Assembly: GCA_008508345.1 (NCBI GenBank)
Contig: QNGE01001234.1
Coordinates: 56,004 to 120,003 of the forward strand
Direction: 5' to 3'
Length of the DNA: 64,000 bases
Origin: Paragonimus westermani
Taxonomy: Eukaryota; Platyhelminthes; Trematoda; Plagiorchiida; Troglotrematidae
Under the pieces are notes generated by a model. That model was not told the DNA's origin. It worked only from the letters and a program-made list of their open reading frames with translations, and made no database searches. Both the position numbers and the translations under genes were made by a program. This document shows positions 47,901-56,800 of the stretch, piece after piece (the stretch's first letter is position 1; every line of letters begins with the position of its first letter).

Positions 47901-50483
47901 CTTCTTTGAGAAAGAAACACCAAACTTGGGATTCGTTCTTATGTGAGCTAGTCAGCAGTTTGTGTCCTTGCCACGGCCAGGGCAAAGATACTGACCACGC
48001 TTGTATGAGTCGATCTTGTTACCCACTGCTTCATCACCTTCTCATATGTACACGCTCAGTCACATTCGCTTAAGAATCTGTGGAAATGCGGAAGCTTCGT
48101 TTAGTTATGAGTGATATTCAGCTTACATTACAATTGTAATTACTGGAAGCAAGGCAATTGGCCACTAACTCATCAGGTTCCTCTGAGATTCACTTTAAAA
48201 AAAACCGTGACCGCAATTTCTTTTGGGGCTTTTGATAGACAGCAACTTGTTAAATGTGTCCAAAAATACTCTGTTTGTAGCATGTAAAAGCAATCGAGGA
48301 CCTTCTATGCGGAGCAGTTACCGCACTAAATGGAGACAACGATGAACGATACGGTTTAGTCCATAGGTTCTCTCCCTAATTTGTTCTGGAAAACCGTTCA
48401 AACCATAGCAATCATTCTTACTTGTGACTTTGCTTAAGCTGTATGACTGTGTTTAGTATATCCGGGACGTTAATTTGGCACCGGATAAGGTCACGTTGAT
48501 CAAAATGGCCAACCACTCAGGTCGTCTGGAGCCACCCACTTATTCATAAATGGCGGTTATATTCGCAATGAGATTGTAGACCGTAATAAAAATTTCTATA
48601 CTGGATAAATCGCATACAGATAAAGCAACGTGAATGAAAGTAAATGAGATCCGTAAAGTGAAGGAATGATGAGTGTATGTATATCTGGAAATTGCAAATA
48701 TCCTTCCGACACTTTGTTAAACCGAGCTACGAACAACACGACCACTGTTCCCAACCATGAGATGTGATGTTTGATGACAGAAATGTATCCCACAGCCTCA
48801 GAAATATGCTCTTAATGCAGTGAGTTGGTAGATTTCACGGACATGTCGTGTACCTAAACAATCATAGCAATAATGGAAATTGTAAGGCAGAAAACAAGAA
48901 GCAAGGATGTAAAAGAAACGCGAAAAATCAGATGATTTACACAGTTCGAACAGATCCATCGTTGGCTGTGCAGAGTGTTTGCCAAGAAAGAAAGTTCCAG
49001 AAGGAACCGAAATCAAGAAAGATACTTCTGCACTGTACGAACTTATTCACTAGGCCATTCAATCAAGGAACCACGCACAAAACTCTGCTGAGCATGAAAT
49101 GAACCAAATCAACTGACGCGGGTGTAGCATGAACTAAGGATACTTCTGCCGTAAAACGGAGGGTGAAAAACTAAGCGTTATCAACTTTCGGAACTTCTTA
49201 AAATGGCTTGTTATAAAATACAATTCTCTCTTCCATGTTGCCGTAAACAGTCTAGTCATTGACACAGCAAATGCAGTAGTTATCATTCTGTTCCATTAAT
49301 CGATAGTATCTAATTTTGAATTGTCGTACTGCTACGTTGAAACAACTGATGGATAGTGCAGCTCCAAGAGTTTGTTTATTCTCTGTCCTTTAGGAGACAT
49401 TTTGTCATGGGATGACGATTCCATAAATGTCAAATCAAGCTGCAAATTGAGGCCACATGACAGATTGGTTTCTTTCAGAGAATCTGTAGTAATTCAGCTT
49501 ACTAAGACCAATGATAATAAGCCCCCAATATTGATCAAATCATACGACTACTCTGACAGCTCCGATAAAGCAACTTATTCAGACTCACCGCGTCGTCAAG
49601 AAGTCGATTAGATGCCATAAGTTGGAATTCTTTCCCTCCTCTTCAAAAGAAACACTTCTACTATTAAGGAGATTCTTTAGTCGTCTTCAAGGTTGTTTCT
49701 TTTTGCTCGCTCCAGGGTGGAGAATTATAAGGCTACCTGAATTAGCCCCTTGACTTCGGACGAGTCCAGTTACTCCGATACGGTGTGCGATTTGCAAAGC
49801 GTGCGACTGATAATTATGATTGAGTCCCACAAAGCAATGTAAGCCAGCCAACGCCAGTTAACTTCCCATGGTCTTAAGTGATCGCTGCTAGCTATCGCGA
49901 AATCATAAACTTATCAAAAACCAACACCGTCTTTCAGTGCTCTGTCGTAACCTACAACTACCAGGTCCGTCTTCTTCCTCGGTATAAAGTTTGGGGAAAG
50001 GTGTCATGCAAACATCGCGTGACACATTAGCTAACGCAACCAACCAGTTATCGCTCAAGGATATCACGTGTTATCAAATTAACGATCGACGAAGTCGATT
50101 TCCTTTCTTCTCTATTACACTTTTGACATTTCACAAGTCTATCATGTGTGTACGGTATATTTGATATGTTGGGTGTTATGGCTGTCCATGAAAACCAGTC
50201 ACGTATCATCAGACTTACTGAACATTTTCATCAACCCATCTGTGATTTCAATTACGGCAGCGTTGATCACTTGACTATGCACAGTCGCAAGTAAGTTACC
50301 GGTTAACAGGTTGTATGTATAGTCAGAATTCCAAGCGAACAGACCTCCTACTACAAGAAACACCACACCGCCAATCTGGATAAATGGAAAAAAGAGAGTG
50401 ACATCAAGAAATTTGATGTGCAAAACACAACATATGTTGAAGTACCCGATTAATGTTTTGCAAACAACATGTTTTCCAATCAT
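29850..50483 (-). CDS. Tetraspanin gene, complete, eight exons
   Basis: The spliced exons total 864 bp and encode 287 residues plus stop, with every intron phase matching. Tetraspanins are four-pass membrane proteins that organise receptor and adhesion complexes; in flukes several are surface (tegument) antigens. TM1 starts CKTLIGYFNICC and continues IGGVVFLVVGGLFAW (8-34). TM2 is VFVGAFAFGLFLVVVNVVGI (from 74). TM3 is YVVMLVAVYGAVSLGVLF (108-125). TM4 is formed across the last junction (LLAFLLIQ plus LVLECVAIALVVFIW). The large extracellular loop (about 127-240) has CCG (172-174), CC (206-207), C218 and GCW (232-234), six cysteines in all, and an NSS sequon at 223. The tail HWERKVDEEDE is acidic. 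The first loop is long (about 39 residues; usually shorter). An in-frame ATG at 50540 exists; 50483 was chosen because it gives the usual short cytoplasmic N-terminus before the conserved Cys-Lys. Confidence 0.93.
31033..31235 (+). CDS. Exon-like segment, unknown protein, antisense within the tetraspanin intron
   Basis: Strong acceptor (CTTTTTATCTGCAG) and strong donor (GTATGT), 203 bp, phase 0 to 2. It contains VTYGDVGLQASFAVEHCDGF and four Cys. It joins in frame to 29508-29663, but no downstream partner in phase 2 was found and no family is recognised. Confidence 0.25.
34856..35600 (-). repeat. Array of the 305-bp tRNA-derived repeat: two full copies, a partial copy and an inverted end
   Basis: GATGAGACCC starts units at 34856, 35161 and 35466, exactly 305 bp each time. 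The first two units are almost identical, so the duplication is recent. The third is cut at about 35532 and followed by an inverted piece (35533-35600) that carries a unit end joined to a unit start. On the minus strand the head folds like a tRNA: acceptor GGCTTCG/CGAAGCC pairs 7 of 7, the D arm is GCTC/GAGC, and the T arm is CTGG-TTCGAAT-CCAG. Both strands carry long frames that are repeat-derived. Confidence 0.93.
35716..35897 (-). CDS. Tetraspanin exon 7 (end of large loop, start of TM4), 182 bp
   Basis: Acceptor TTTTTTTTTTCTGACAG, donor GTAAGT, phase 1 to 0. It encodes YPIACCKF, EGNCPTTFNS, then GCWTEILNIINPYILSVSYG and LLAFLLIQ. The GC closing the loop and the start of TM4 are typical. 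Confidence 0.95.
35898..38624. other. Tetraspanin intron 6, about 2.7 kb
   Basis: Holds the fold-back element at 37162-37360. No coding segment is supported. Hydrophobic + strand frames near 36319-36682 lack splice context and family motifs. Confidence 0.5.
37162..37360. repeat. Fold-back (inverted-repeat) element with a T-arm-like centre
   Basis: The left arm, GATCGCAGCCTTCGC (37172) through CAGCCTCTTTCGG, is mirrored by CGAAAGAGG through GCGAAGGCTGCGACC (ending 37346), with similarity extending about 10 bp further out. Arms are about 60 bp. CGGGTTCGAAGCCCGG (37217-37232) is itself palindromic and resembles a tRNA T arm. Confidence 0.75.
38625..38712 (-). CDS. Tetraspanin exon 6 (CCG motif), 88 bp
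   Basis: Acceptor TTTATTTCGATAG, donor GTAAGT, phase 0 to 1. It encodes LNCCGATSGDEFQTYASFSK. The CCG motif at the head of the variable loop is diagnostic for tetraspanins. Confidence 0.93.
38713..40518. other. Tetraspanin intron 5, about 1.8 kb
   Basis: A stretch at about 39641-39725 (TTCGAAGAAGCCTGATTGG... to GTGCGAAGGTTGCG) resembles one arm of the fold-back family. A Cys-rich + strand frame of about 40 codons ends at 39112 but is too short to support. Confidence 0.45.
40519..40646 (-). CDS. Tetraspanin exon 5 (first helix of the large loop), 128 bp
   Basis: Acceptor CATTATCCAG, donor GTAAGT, phase 1 to 0. The 42 residues (NNVFESQYTNKGKSALTNIM and on to FIMTA) form the helical stem of the large extracellular loop just before CCG. 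Found by its phase and position, not by length. Confidence 0.88.
41041..41101 (-). CDS. Tetraspanin exon 4 (TM3), 61 bp
   Basis: Acceptor TCTGAGAGCCAG, donor GTATTA, phase 0 to 1. It encodes TYVVMLVAVYGAVSLGVLFD, a clean TM3 ending in an acidic residue as in the family. The trailing G plus TG of the next exon gives Val. Confidence 0.88.
41102..45552. other. Tetraspanin intron 3, about 4.5 kb
   Basis: No supported gene. An AT microsatellite lies at 41258-41274. A weak tRNA-like stretch with an A-box-like TGGCGCAGTGGT is near 41820. An Arg-rich minus-strand frame is at 42531-42725 and a + strand frame with good start context at 44548-44832. Confidence 0.5.
45553..45656 (-). CDS. Tetraspanin exon 3 (TM2), 104 bp
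   Basis: Acceptor TTCTCACTTGCAG, donor GTAAGT, phase 1 to 0. It encodes VFVGAFAFGLFLVVVNVVGI and then VGTVLSQQWVLLA, the glycine-rich TM2 and its short inner loop. The family's usual inner-loop Cys pair is absent. Confidence 0.93.
45657..50218. other. Tetraspanin intron 2, about 4.6 kb
   Basis: Fold-back-family arms are visible at about 45915-45970 and 47872-48105 (TTCCGCATTTCCACAGACTT core). A CA run is at 47606-47620. A minus-strand splice-bounded frame near 46903-47067 is not recognised. Confidence 0.5.
47606..47620. repeat. Short (CA)n microsatellite
   Basis: Seven CA units, perfect. Too short to carry further meaning. Confidence 0.85.
50219..50375 (-). CDS. Tetraspanin exon 2 (rest of TM1, small extracellular loop), 157 bp
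   Basis: Acceptor CATTTATCCAG, donor GTAAGT, phase 0 to 1. It encodes IGGVVFLVVGGLFAWNSDY followed by an amphipathic loop ending GLMKMF. The GG and W positions match the family TM1 pattern. Confidence 0.93.
50376..50426 (-). other. 51-bp micro-intron in the tetraspanin gene
   Basis: Starts GTTTTG and ends CTTTTTTCCATTTATCCAG. The frame happens to stay open through it; without splicing TM1 would be interrupted by 17 extra residues. It is the first intron of the gene, a position where flatworm micro-introns are common. Confidence 0.7.
50427..50483 (-). CDS. Tetraspanin exon 1 (start, first half of TM1), 57 bp
   Basis: ATG at 50483, then 19 codons ending CKTLIGYFNICC, and a GTTTTG donor in phase 0. 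The donor is non-consensus after the first bases, but a codon-boundary GT is required and this one gives a TM1 of normal length. Confidence 0.75.
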
Positions 50484-50813
50484 TGTTAATATTCCGTCAA
50501 AAACAAGTTTACTGCGTGATCCACGTACGACCAAATTCACTGCAGGTTACCCAATGAATGACGTTGATATGACAACTGTAAACTGTCAGTGTGATGAATA
50601 ACACTTAAACGAACTGATCCACTCTAAGATGATAGAATGACCTATGATAATAATTAAACCATTCACCATGACGACCGGTATTGTCTGATTTGGAGGACTT
50701 CGCTTAATGGCGTTATGTAACAACCTGTTGAAGGGACTTACTGGGTCACCTTAGTGACCTGTAAACTGAATGTAATAAACAGGTTATTGATGAGTGGTAG
50801 GGGTTCGTCATGT

Positions 50814-51214
50814 GAATTGAACATCACCACCACGTGATCACAGCTGTCACATTCGCACAGACTTCCCATTTGACCCTTTTCGAAGAGGGACATTAGACTC
50901 AAGTTTCACTCTTGTTAGAGCTCGTCAGTAATGAATACCGTTGCCACAGTGATTGGGCAATCAGAACATTAGCAACAAGAGAATGTGGTTGAGCGTCCAC
51001 ATATGATGACTCAGTCGTGCCTAATATGAGGTTTCTGGCACAGTGGTCATGAAAGCATCGCCGCAGTTCTAGTCCCGGCTGTGGCAAGGATATGAACTAG
51101 TGAAGAACCGTAACAAAAGCGAAACTCCAGTCTAGTGCTCAACTTCGAAGAGGGTTAAATGTAAAGTCTGAGAGAATGCGACAGCTGTAATCAGGTGGTG
51201 GTGATGTTCAATTC
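50814..51214. repeat. 401-bp fold-back element with about 145-bp inverted arms
   Basis: The left arm begins GAATTGAACATCACCACCAC at 50814. The right arm ends with its reverse complement at 51214. Similarity runs about 145 bp inward on each side (50814-50958 and 51070-51214), through CAGCTGT, CAGACTT, CTCTTCGAAG, CTAGACT and TTGCCACAG blocks, leaving a centre of about 110 bp. There is no transposase frame. Structure is that of a non-autonomous fold-back or MITE-like element. Confidence 0.88.
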
Positions 51215-53665
51215 AAACTTACTACCCGTTTGATGATGCAAGATTTGTGGCTGATTGTCGTTTTCCTCACGGCTGCGTACGGTCTGTTTAGTCACTTTAA
51301 CAAATGTTCAGCCGTGCGTGTGCACACTGTCTGCACGATAATCATCACAGCTGCTAATGAAATCATAGCCAATCTGAGAATGATTTGATTCGACACCTGC
51401 GGTGCGTCATGTGAATGCTTCGTGCACTAAGAAAATCACAGTAACCAGGGTTTAAAAGTGACAAGACAATATTGGATTATCAAAACCAAATGCGCTTTTT
51501 ATAAAAACACTAGTAGTTACATTTACGGTTGTCACTGGGCTGCAGTGGTGTTCAGTCCTGGCTGTCACTCTGCATTTGTCCTCCATGGTTGTGAGTTAGC
51601 CTGGTTTTTTTTAATTTAAACCCGAAGCACCCTCAAAAAATTTATTTCAACGTAAAACCACCTCCAAAAGCCCATACTCTGCAATGGGCTGGTATTGAGA
51701 TTAACTGGCATTGATCGAGATCTGTACTGATGAGCACTTTCTGTACGAAGGCACTGATTAAACTGGGGTTAATGCTCAAATCCAACTACGCTACACATTG
51801 CGTGTACAGAATTAACCGTCATTTGATTAGTGGACTGAGCATACCAGTCGCCAGTTGGTCTAACTTACGTACTGACTGGAGAAACTTCTATTTCGTAAGA
51901 GAGAATTACACTGAGTCTGTAAATGCCCTTACCGTCCTGTAAAGATCGTTGAACTTTGCTGATATTCATCAAGACGGTAAGAAGACACATTGAGAGATGC
52001 AGGCATTTCGTTTATTCTCATCAGCCGATTACATGAAACATACAGTGGCTAGTGCAAACAATGACTCAACGCGGATAGGTATACTAACACCTGAACAGAA
52101 ATCTGGCGTCTTCGATCGCGAGACTTTCAATGGTTACAGGTCATGTGGTCACGGTCATGATCTTACTGCGTATTCACAACGCTAGGTTGGTGGCGTTCTC
52201 CGGAGCGGTTTTAATCAACCGTCACGCATCTACCCTCGGCTGGTAAGAGGAGCTGACGCGAACAAGTTCATTACCGTCGTAGTGAACCGTCATTGCACCC
52301 ATGTGATCTTCGTCACCTTCACTGTTTTGTCGTCACGCCCTCCACCCGTAATAACCGAATGTTTTACGTATTCGATTGATGAGAATAAACATGTGTGCAT
52401 CACGCAATGTATGTATTCTTGTCGTCTTGATGAAGTGGACAACAGAAACCCAGTGTTTCAAATTTTCTAATAGTGTCTTTGTAACAGACTTTCATTCTCG
52501 TCTCACTAATCAATGGCAGATTCGCCTGACACGACTTTAATTTCACGGTAACCTGATAAACAAAGTTAATAGTCGCAAAGGCTGTCTAATGCGGATTGTT
52601 TTAAAAGCAAACGTGCTTCTCGGGATACCATTTGAGTTTGAGGTTATAAAAATGTTTGGAGATGAAAAAGAAATGCCGTTTGATTTCGTTTTATTCCACT
52701 TCATTTCTTACGATAACAGAGACTGATCTACAGCTGAACTGATGGGGCATTCTTGTGAACTGTTACCACCACACCGAAAACGTTACTTGGATCAAGAACA
52801 CAGTTTAACCAGTAAACAACTGTGACAAACAGGGGAGCATTTTGTATCAACAGACAAGGGCTCCTGAATAGTGATAGTGGACAAGCGAACTGAATAAACG
52901 TAATATCGATCGTACTCATGGATCAATGCAAGTTCAAGAAAGATTACAGATCCGATAATGAATCAAGTGAAAAGTGCATAACTGATAAACTGCAAATTAA
53001 CTACTGTATGCAGATATTTAACAGAACCAGCATAACCAACTGAAACCAGCAAGAACAGGAACAACATGTTTAAAGCTTTACTGAAGCATCCCTCTATCCG
53101 TGATCAACTTTATCTACCACGAGCAAGCCAGTTGGTTCGTGAACAATTTTGACCCAATCTGACAAAATCCACAAACGCGTCAAGTTCGAAGTGCGAAACA
53201 CCGAGTTTCAATACGTTCATAAAGTGGGTCACATGGTAGTGATTGCCTCTGGGCGCAGGTGAGTGAACACTGTAGGTGAACTTAACAGGTACACCTCAGC
53301 TCCGATCGACAGTTCACATGTGACAACCCATTTCGTCACTCCTTGCAGTGCACAAGTCCTTTCATGTCCACATGGGATGTTGGTCAGGCTGTGAACCTGT
53401 AATGGTGGCTCACTGGGCCTGTTTATTAACATTCAGGATGAATCTACGAGACTGGGGCTACATGGTAAAATGTGTGGGCGCACCTAATCGTAATAAGTCT
53501 CACATGACTGTTACCCAAGTCAACTGATATAACCTGTTCGATGCAGATTCAACTTGACCGGTTCTCTGAGTGATTAAGAGTCATGGTTCCAAGTAGTGGC
53601 TTTTTTAATAATCTACGGACAGCAGTCCACCATACAGGCGAACAGAAAATGTATTTTATCCGTAC

Positions 53666-53870
53666 CTTGAAAGATCGCAACTATCACACCAATTTCCTTC
53701 ATTCATATCCAAATTTATCCTTGTGAACAACATTTTGGTCGTTCCACTCCAATTGTAGCCAATCTGTGGCACACATACTCGTTCGGACTGGAGCTTGCTC
53801 ACTGGGTTTTGAGTTTGTATAGCCACTGTGCGTAAATCATCACTTCCAAACATCAAGTTAAATGTGTCGG
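53666..53870 (-). CDS. Exon-like segment, unknown protein
   Basis: A 205-bp open segment between acceptor ATGTAATTAG and donor GTACGG, phase 1 to 2. It contains FGSDDLRTVAIQTQNPVSKL and later GNWCDSC. It chains in phase with neighbouring minus-strand segments (about 54781-54929 upstream, 52783-52876 downstream), but no domain is recognised and such chains arise by chance. Confidence 0.2.
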
Positions 53871-56800
53871 CTAATTACATTGGTCTTGAGGAGAACTTAC
53901 TGAGCATTCGTAATCAGAACATACGTTAGAAGATTCAGCCAGGTCGCCGGGTACAATCTGGGTGAGAAGCCTTCGTGATAAGTTAACTGTCGGGAGTTAC
54001 TAAGACCGTCAGTGCGTTTCGGTTCGAGACTTTCGGGCATCTTGCCAACCACTCAGAAGAAGCTGCCGCTGAACGTTTAGAAGCCACGTAGAATGCATGG
54101 ACCGTCGTTCAGTTCATTTCTTTCTGAGACTACTCCCCACTGATCAGCTGCAGTCAGCAAACGAAACATGAATCTAGTGGCCTTCTCTTAGGAGATTAAC
54201 TACGAAGTGTACTCGATTGCAAATTCTAAAGTCGGGTGTGAACGAAACACTTTTGGTGCCTCATCAGCTGGATAGTAGAAACCAGTAGACAGTGAACACC
54301 TCATCACCACTTAACACCATATTAGCAAATCACCAGTTACATCGATTTTTTGCTGGCCGGATGAAAATACTTCCCATGGAAAGTTGATGGTCACATGTTT
54401 ACATCGTAATAACTCACCAAGAACAAGGAGCAAATCGCCATAACTGTTATTCGTAGAATAAAATCGCGACCTGTTCCTAACGGTTGTTTGTACACGATCT
54501 TATTGCTGTCGGGATAGAGAGTGTGTCTCGTCAAAGCTGAGATCCTGATGACGGAAATACAGCAGGAACAGTTGTTAAAATATAGTCGGAATTTAGAAAT
54601 CTTTCGAGCACATAGTTATATACTTTTCTAGTCAGATTCATATGAAATAGTAGTTAGCCAGGAACACCGGCAAATCTAGCCTGACCACCGATTGAAAACT
54701 TGTATCCGGTTTGTGGAATTTATCGAGACACAAATGAAAATTAATCAAGTTCACCGTTATTATCAGACACCGTGGAAGAATTCACTTTTGTAAAACTCAT
54801 TACCTGGCACAATTGTGTGTAGAATGTAGCACAGCTTTGAGTGATAATCGTTCAAATGTATCATGTGTAATAGCTGTCCATGTACACGGCTAATTTTATG
54901 GGATTCCTGGTACACTTCGCAGTTAACAAGGGGAGGAAGCCTAGACTTTGAGTAACCAAAGACGGACACAGTTCAGTACCATTTTCAATGCAAGTCATGA
55001 TATCGAGTACAAACTTCCACAGTTCGTTTACTGATAAGCCAATCAGATTTACAAACATTCGTATCCCTTACACTGTAACACAGTTACTGCATTTGACAAA
55101 TTGGACATAAAACCAGGCTCCATGAAAACGTGTTGTCGGTAAGGATAAACGATGAATGAAAGTGTGGACTTTAGTGACACGGGATTTCTGGAAGCTAGTT
55201 TCTCTCACTACGTTTCGCAGTTAGATCGCATAATTGTTAAAAGACATGTATTCAGGTAGACTGGACGTTTTAAGATCCGGTCAGGAAAATGAATAAGTCC
55301 TAACCCTGTTTGGAAACCCAGCTACTTTGGCTACTAGTAGGTGTTGCTTGTTCGTGCATCGTCTTTTATAGGACAGATAGGCTTATTGTTGCATAACGTT
55401 TTCCGAATACTGAACCACGAAGTGATGAACTGGAACTGACAAGGTCATACTAATTCATACGAATTCATACAGCCTGACTTCAGTACTGCAGACAAACGGG
55501 CTGAGCTATCTACCAAGCAGTTTTTTCTTTAGCCTTAACATATCGGTTTGACGGTTCACCTAGTCTTGTCTATGGAGCATACCATGAACTGAGGCACCCG
55601 CAGTCTTGTATGAAATAACCGGCTACTTAGGGTATTTTAAGTAGTTCAACAATATTTGCACAACACGGCTACTGCAGGTCAATTTTGCAAAGCCTTCCCC
55701 GTTCAATGGATAAAAGCTTGTAATTTTACCTGTATCATCTTAACGCAGGCATTTAGTTTGTAGACGAACAGAGACGCTGGCAGACAACTCTGAAAGTGGG
55801 ACTGATAGTAAAGCTGTGTAGCAACTTGAGTCTAATTACCTGATATAGAACGAACATCGTTGGAGTCGAATGTATTTTAGAGCCAGGTTTGGATCGTTCT
55901 TTTGGCTAAAGCAAGATATAGTGTGCCAAACTGGCCTATATTATGCCGTTGACATTCGTTAGGTCACGACAGCCCATGAATTAGGGCGTTTCTAAGGCTG
56001 TAACACAAAGAATGATGACGCCGTGTGGTCTCATTATGTAGCAACACATTTTACTGTGGCTATCGCACATTGAAGTCTAAGCGAGGTATAACTCGTTTGG
56101 TCTTGCGGCTGTCCTTATTTTCTCGACACATGACCATTCTCAATCGCAATTATGCCCTTGGTCCAGCTTTTTTTGTTGACTTATGCCGTCACAAATTAAC
56201 ACACTGTTGTGATGACTTTACCAATCGTGATGTGGCTCCTGCAAAGACCGTTTAAACAAACTGATGATCTTTCACCAGGACTGGAGCAGACACCGATAGT
56301 TTGTACAGCATGTCCTCGCGAACTACTACTGTTATCCCGAAGATCCGGTCGTCCTGTGCGTTTAGGACGCGGACGACCAGTTGTGGATATCCTCCTTGAC
56401 AAGAGGTTTATGCCTTTAATTTATGTTTTGAGATCTTTTGACGCGGTCGGTTGGAATTATAATTTAGCCGCACTCCCATTTTACGTACGCAAATGTACTG
56501 CAACCAAATGTTTCAAATAGACAAGCATAGAACTTCTTCACTATGGTATTCCTGCTATGAAAGACGTTTAAATCATCGCTTTAATGGCTTTACCAATGCA
56601 CTTAATGAGCACGGTGATCTAGGAGTATCTACTAAGGGTTGTGGACTTGAGATGGGTAAATTTACCAATCGTCTCTAATGTGTTGTCATGATTTTTTTCA
56701 ATTGTTTCGGGCTTTTTAACGCATTGTTATGTAACGTTTTCAAGACGACTGTATAGAGTTTCTATCGTGAGCTTCTAGAGAAATCCGTCCTTCAACTCGT

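Noticed and set aside
50484..50540. Upstream in-frame ATG at 50540 as tetraspanin start
   Set aside because: Would add 19 residues before the conserved Cys-Lys of TM1, where the family has a short N-terminus; the ATG at 50483 fits better.
56196..56520. AT-hook-like GRPRP motifs readable on both strands
   Set aside because: They come from a short imperfect palindrome in DNA; the surrounding frames have no other support.
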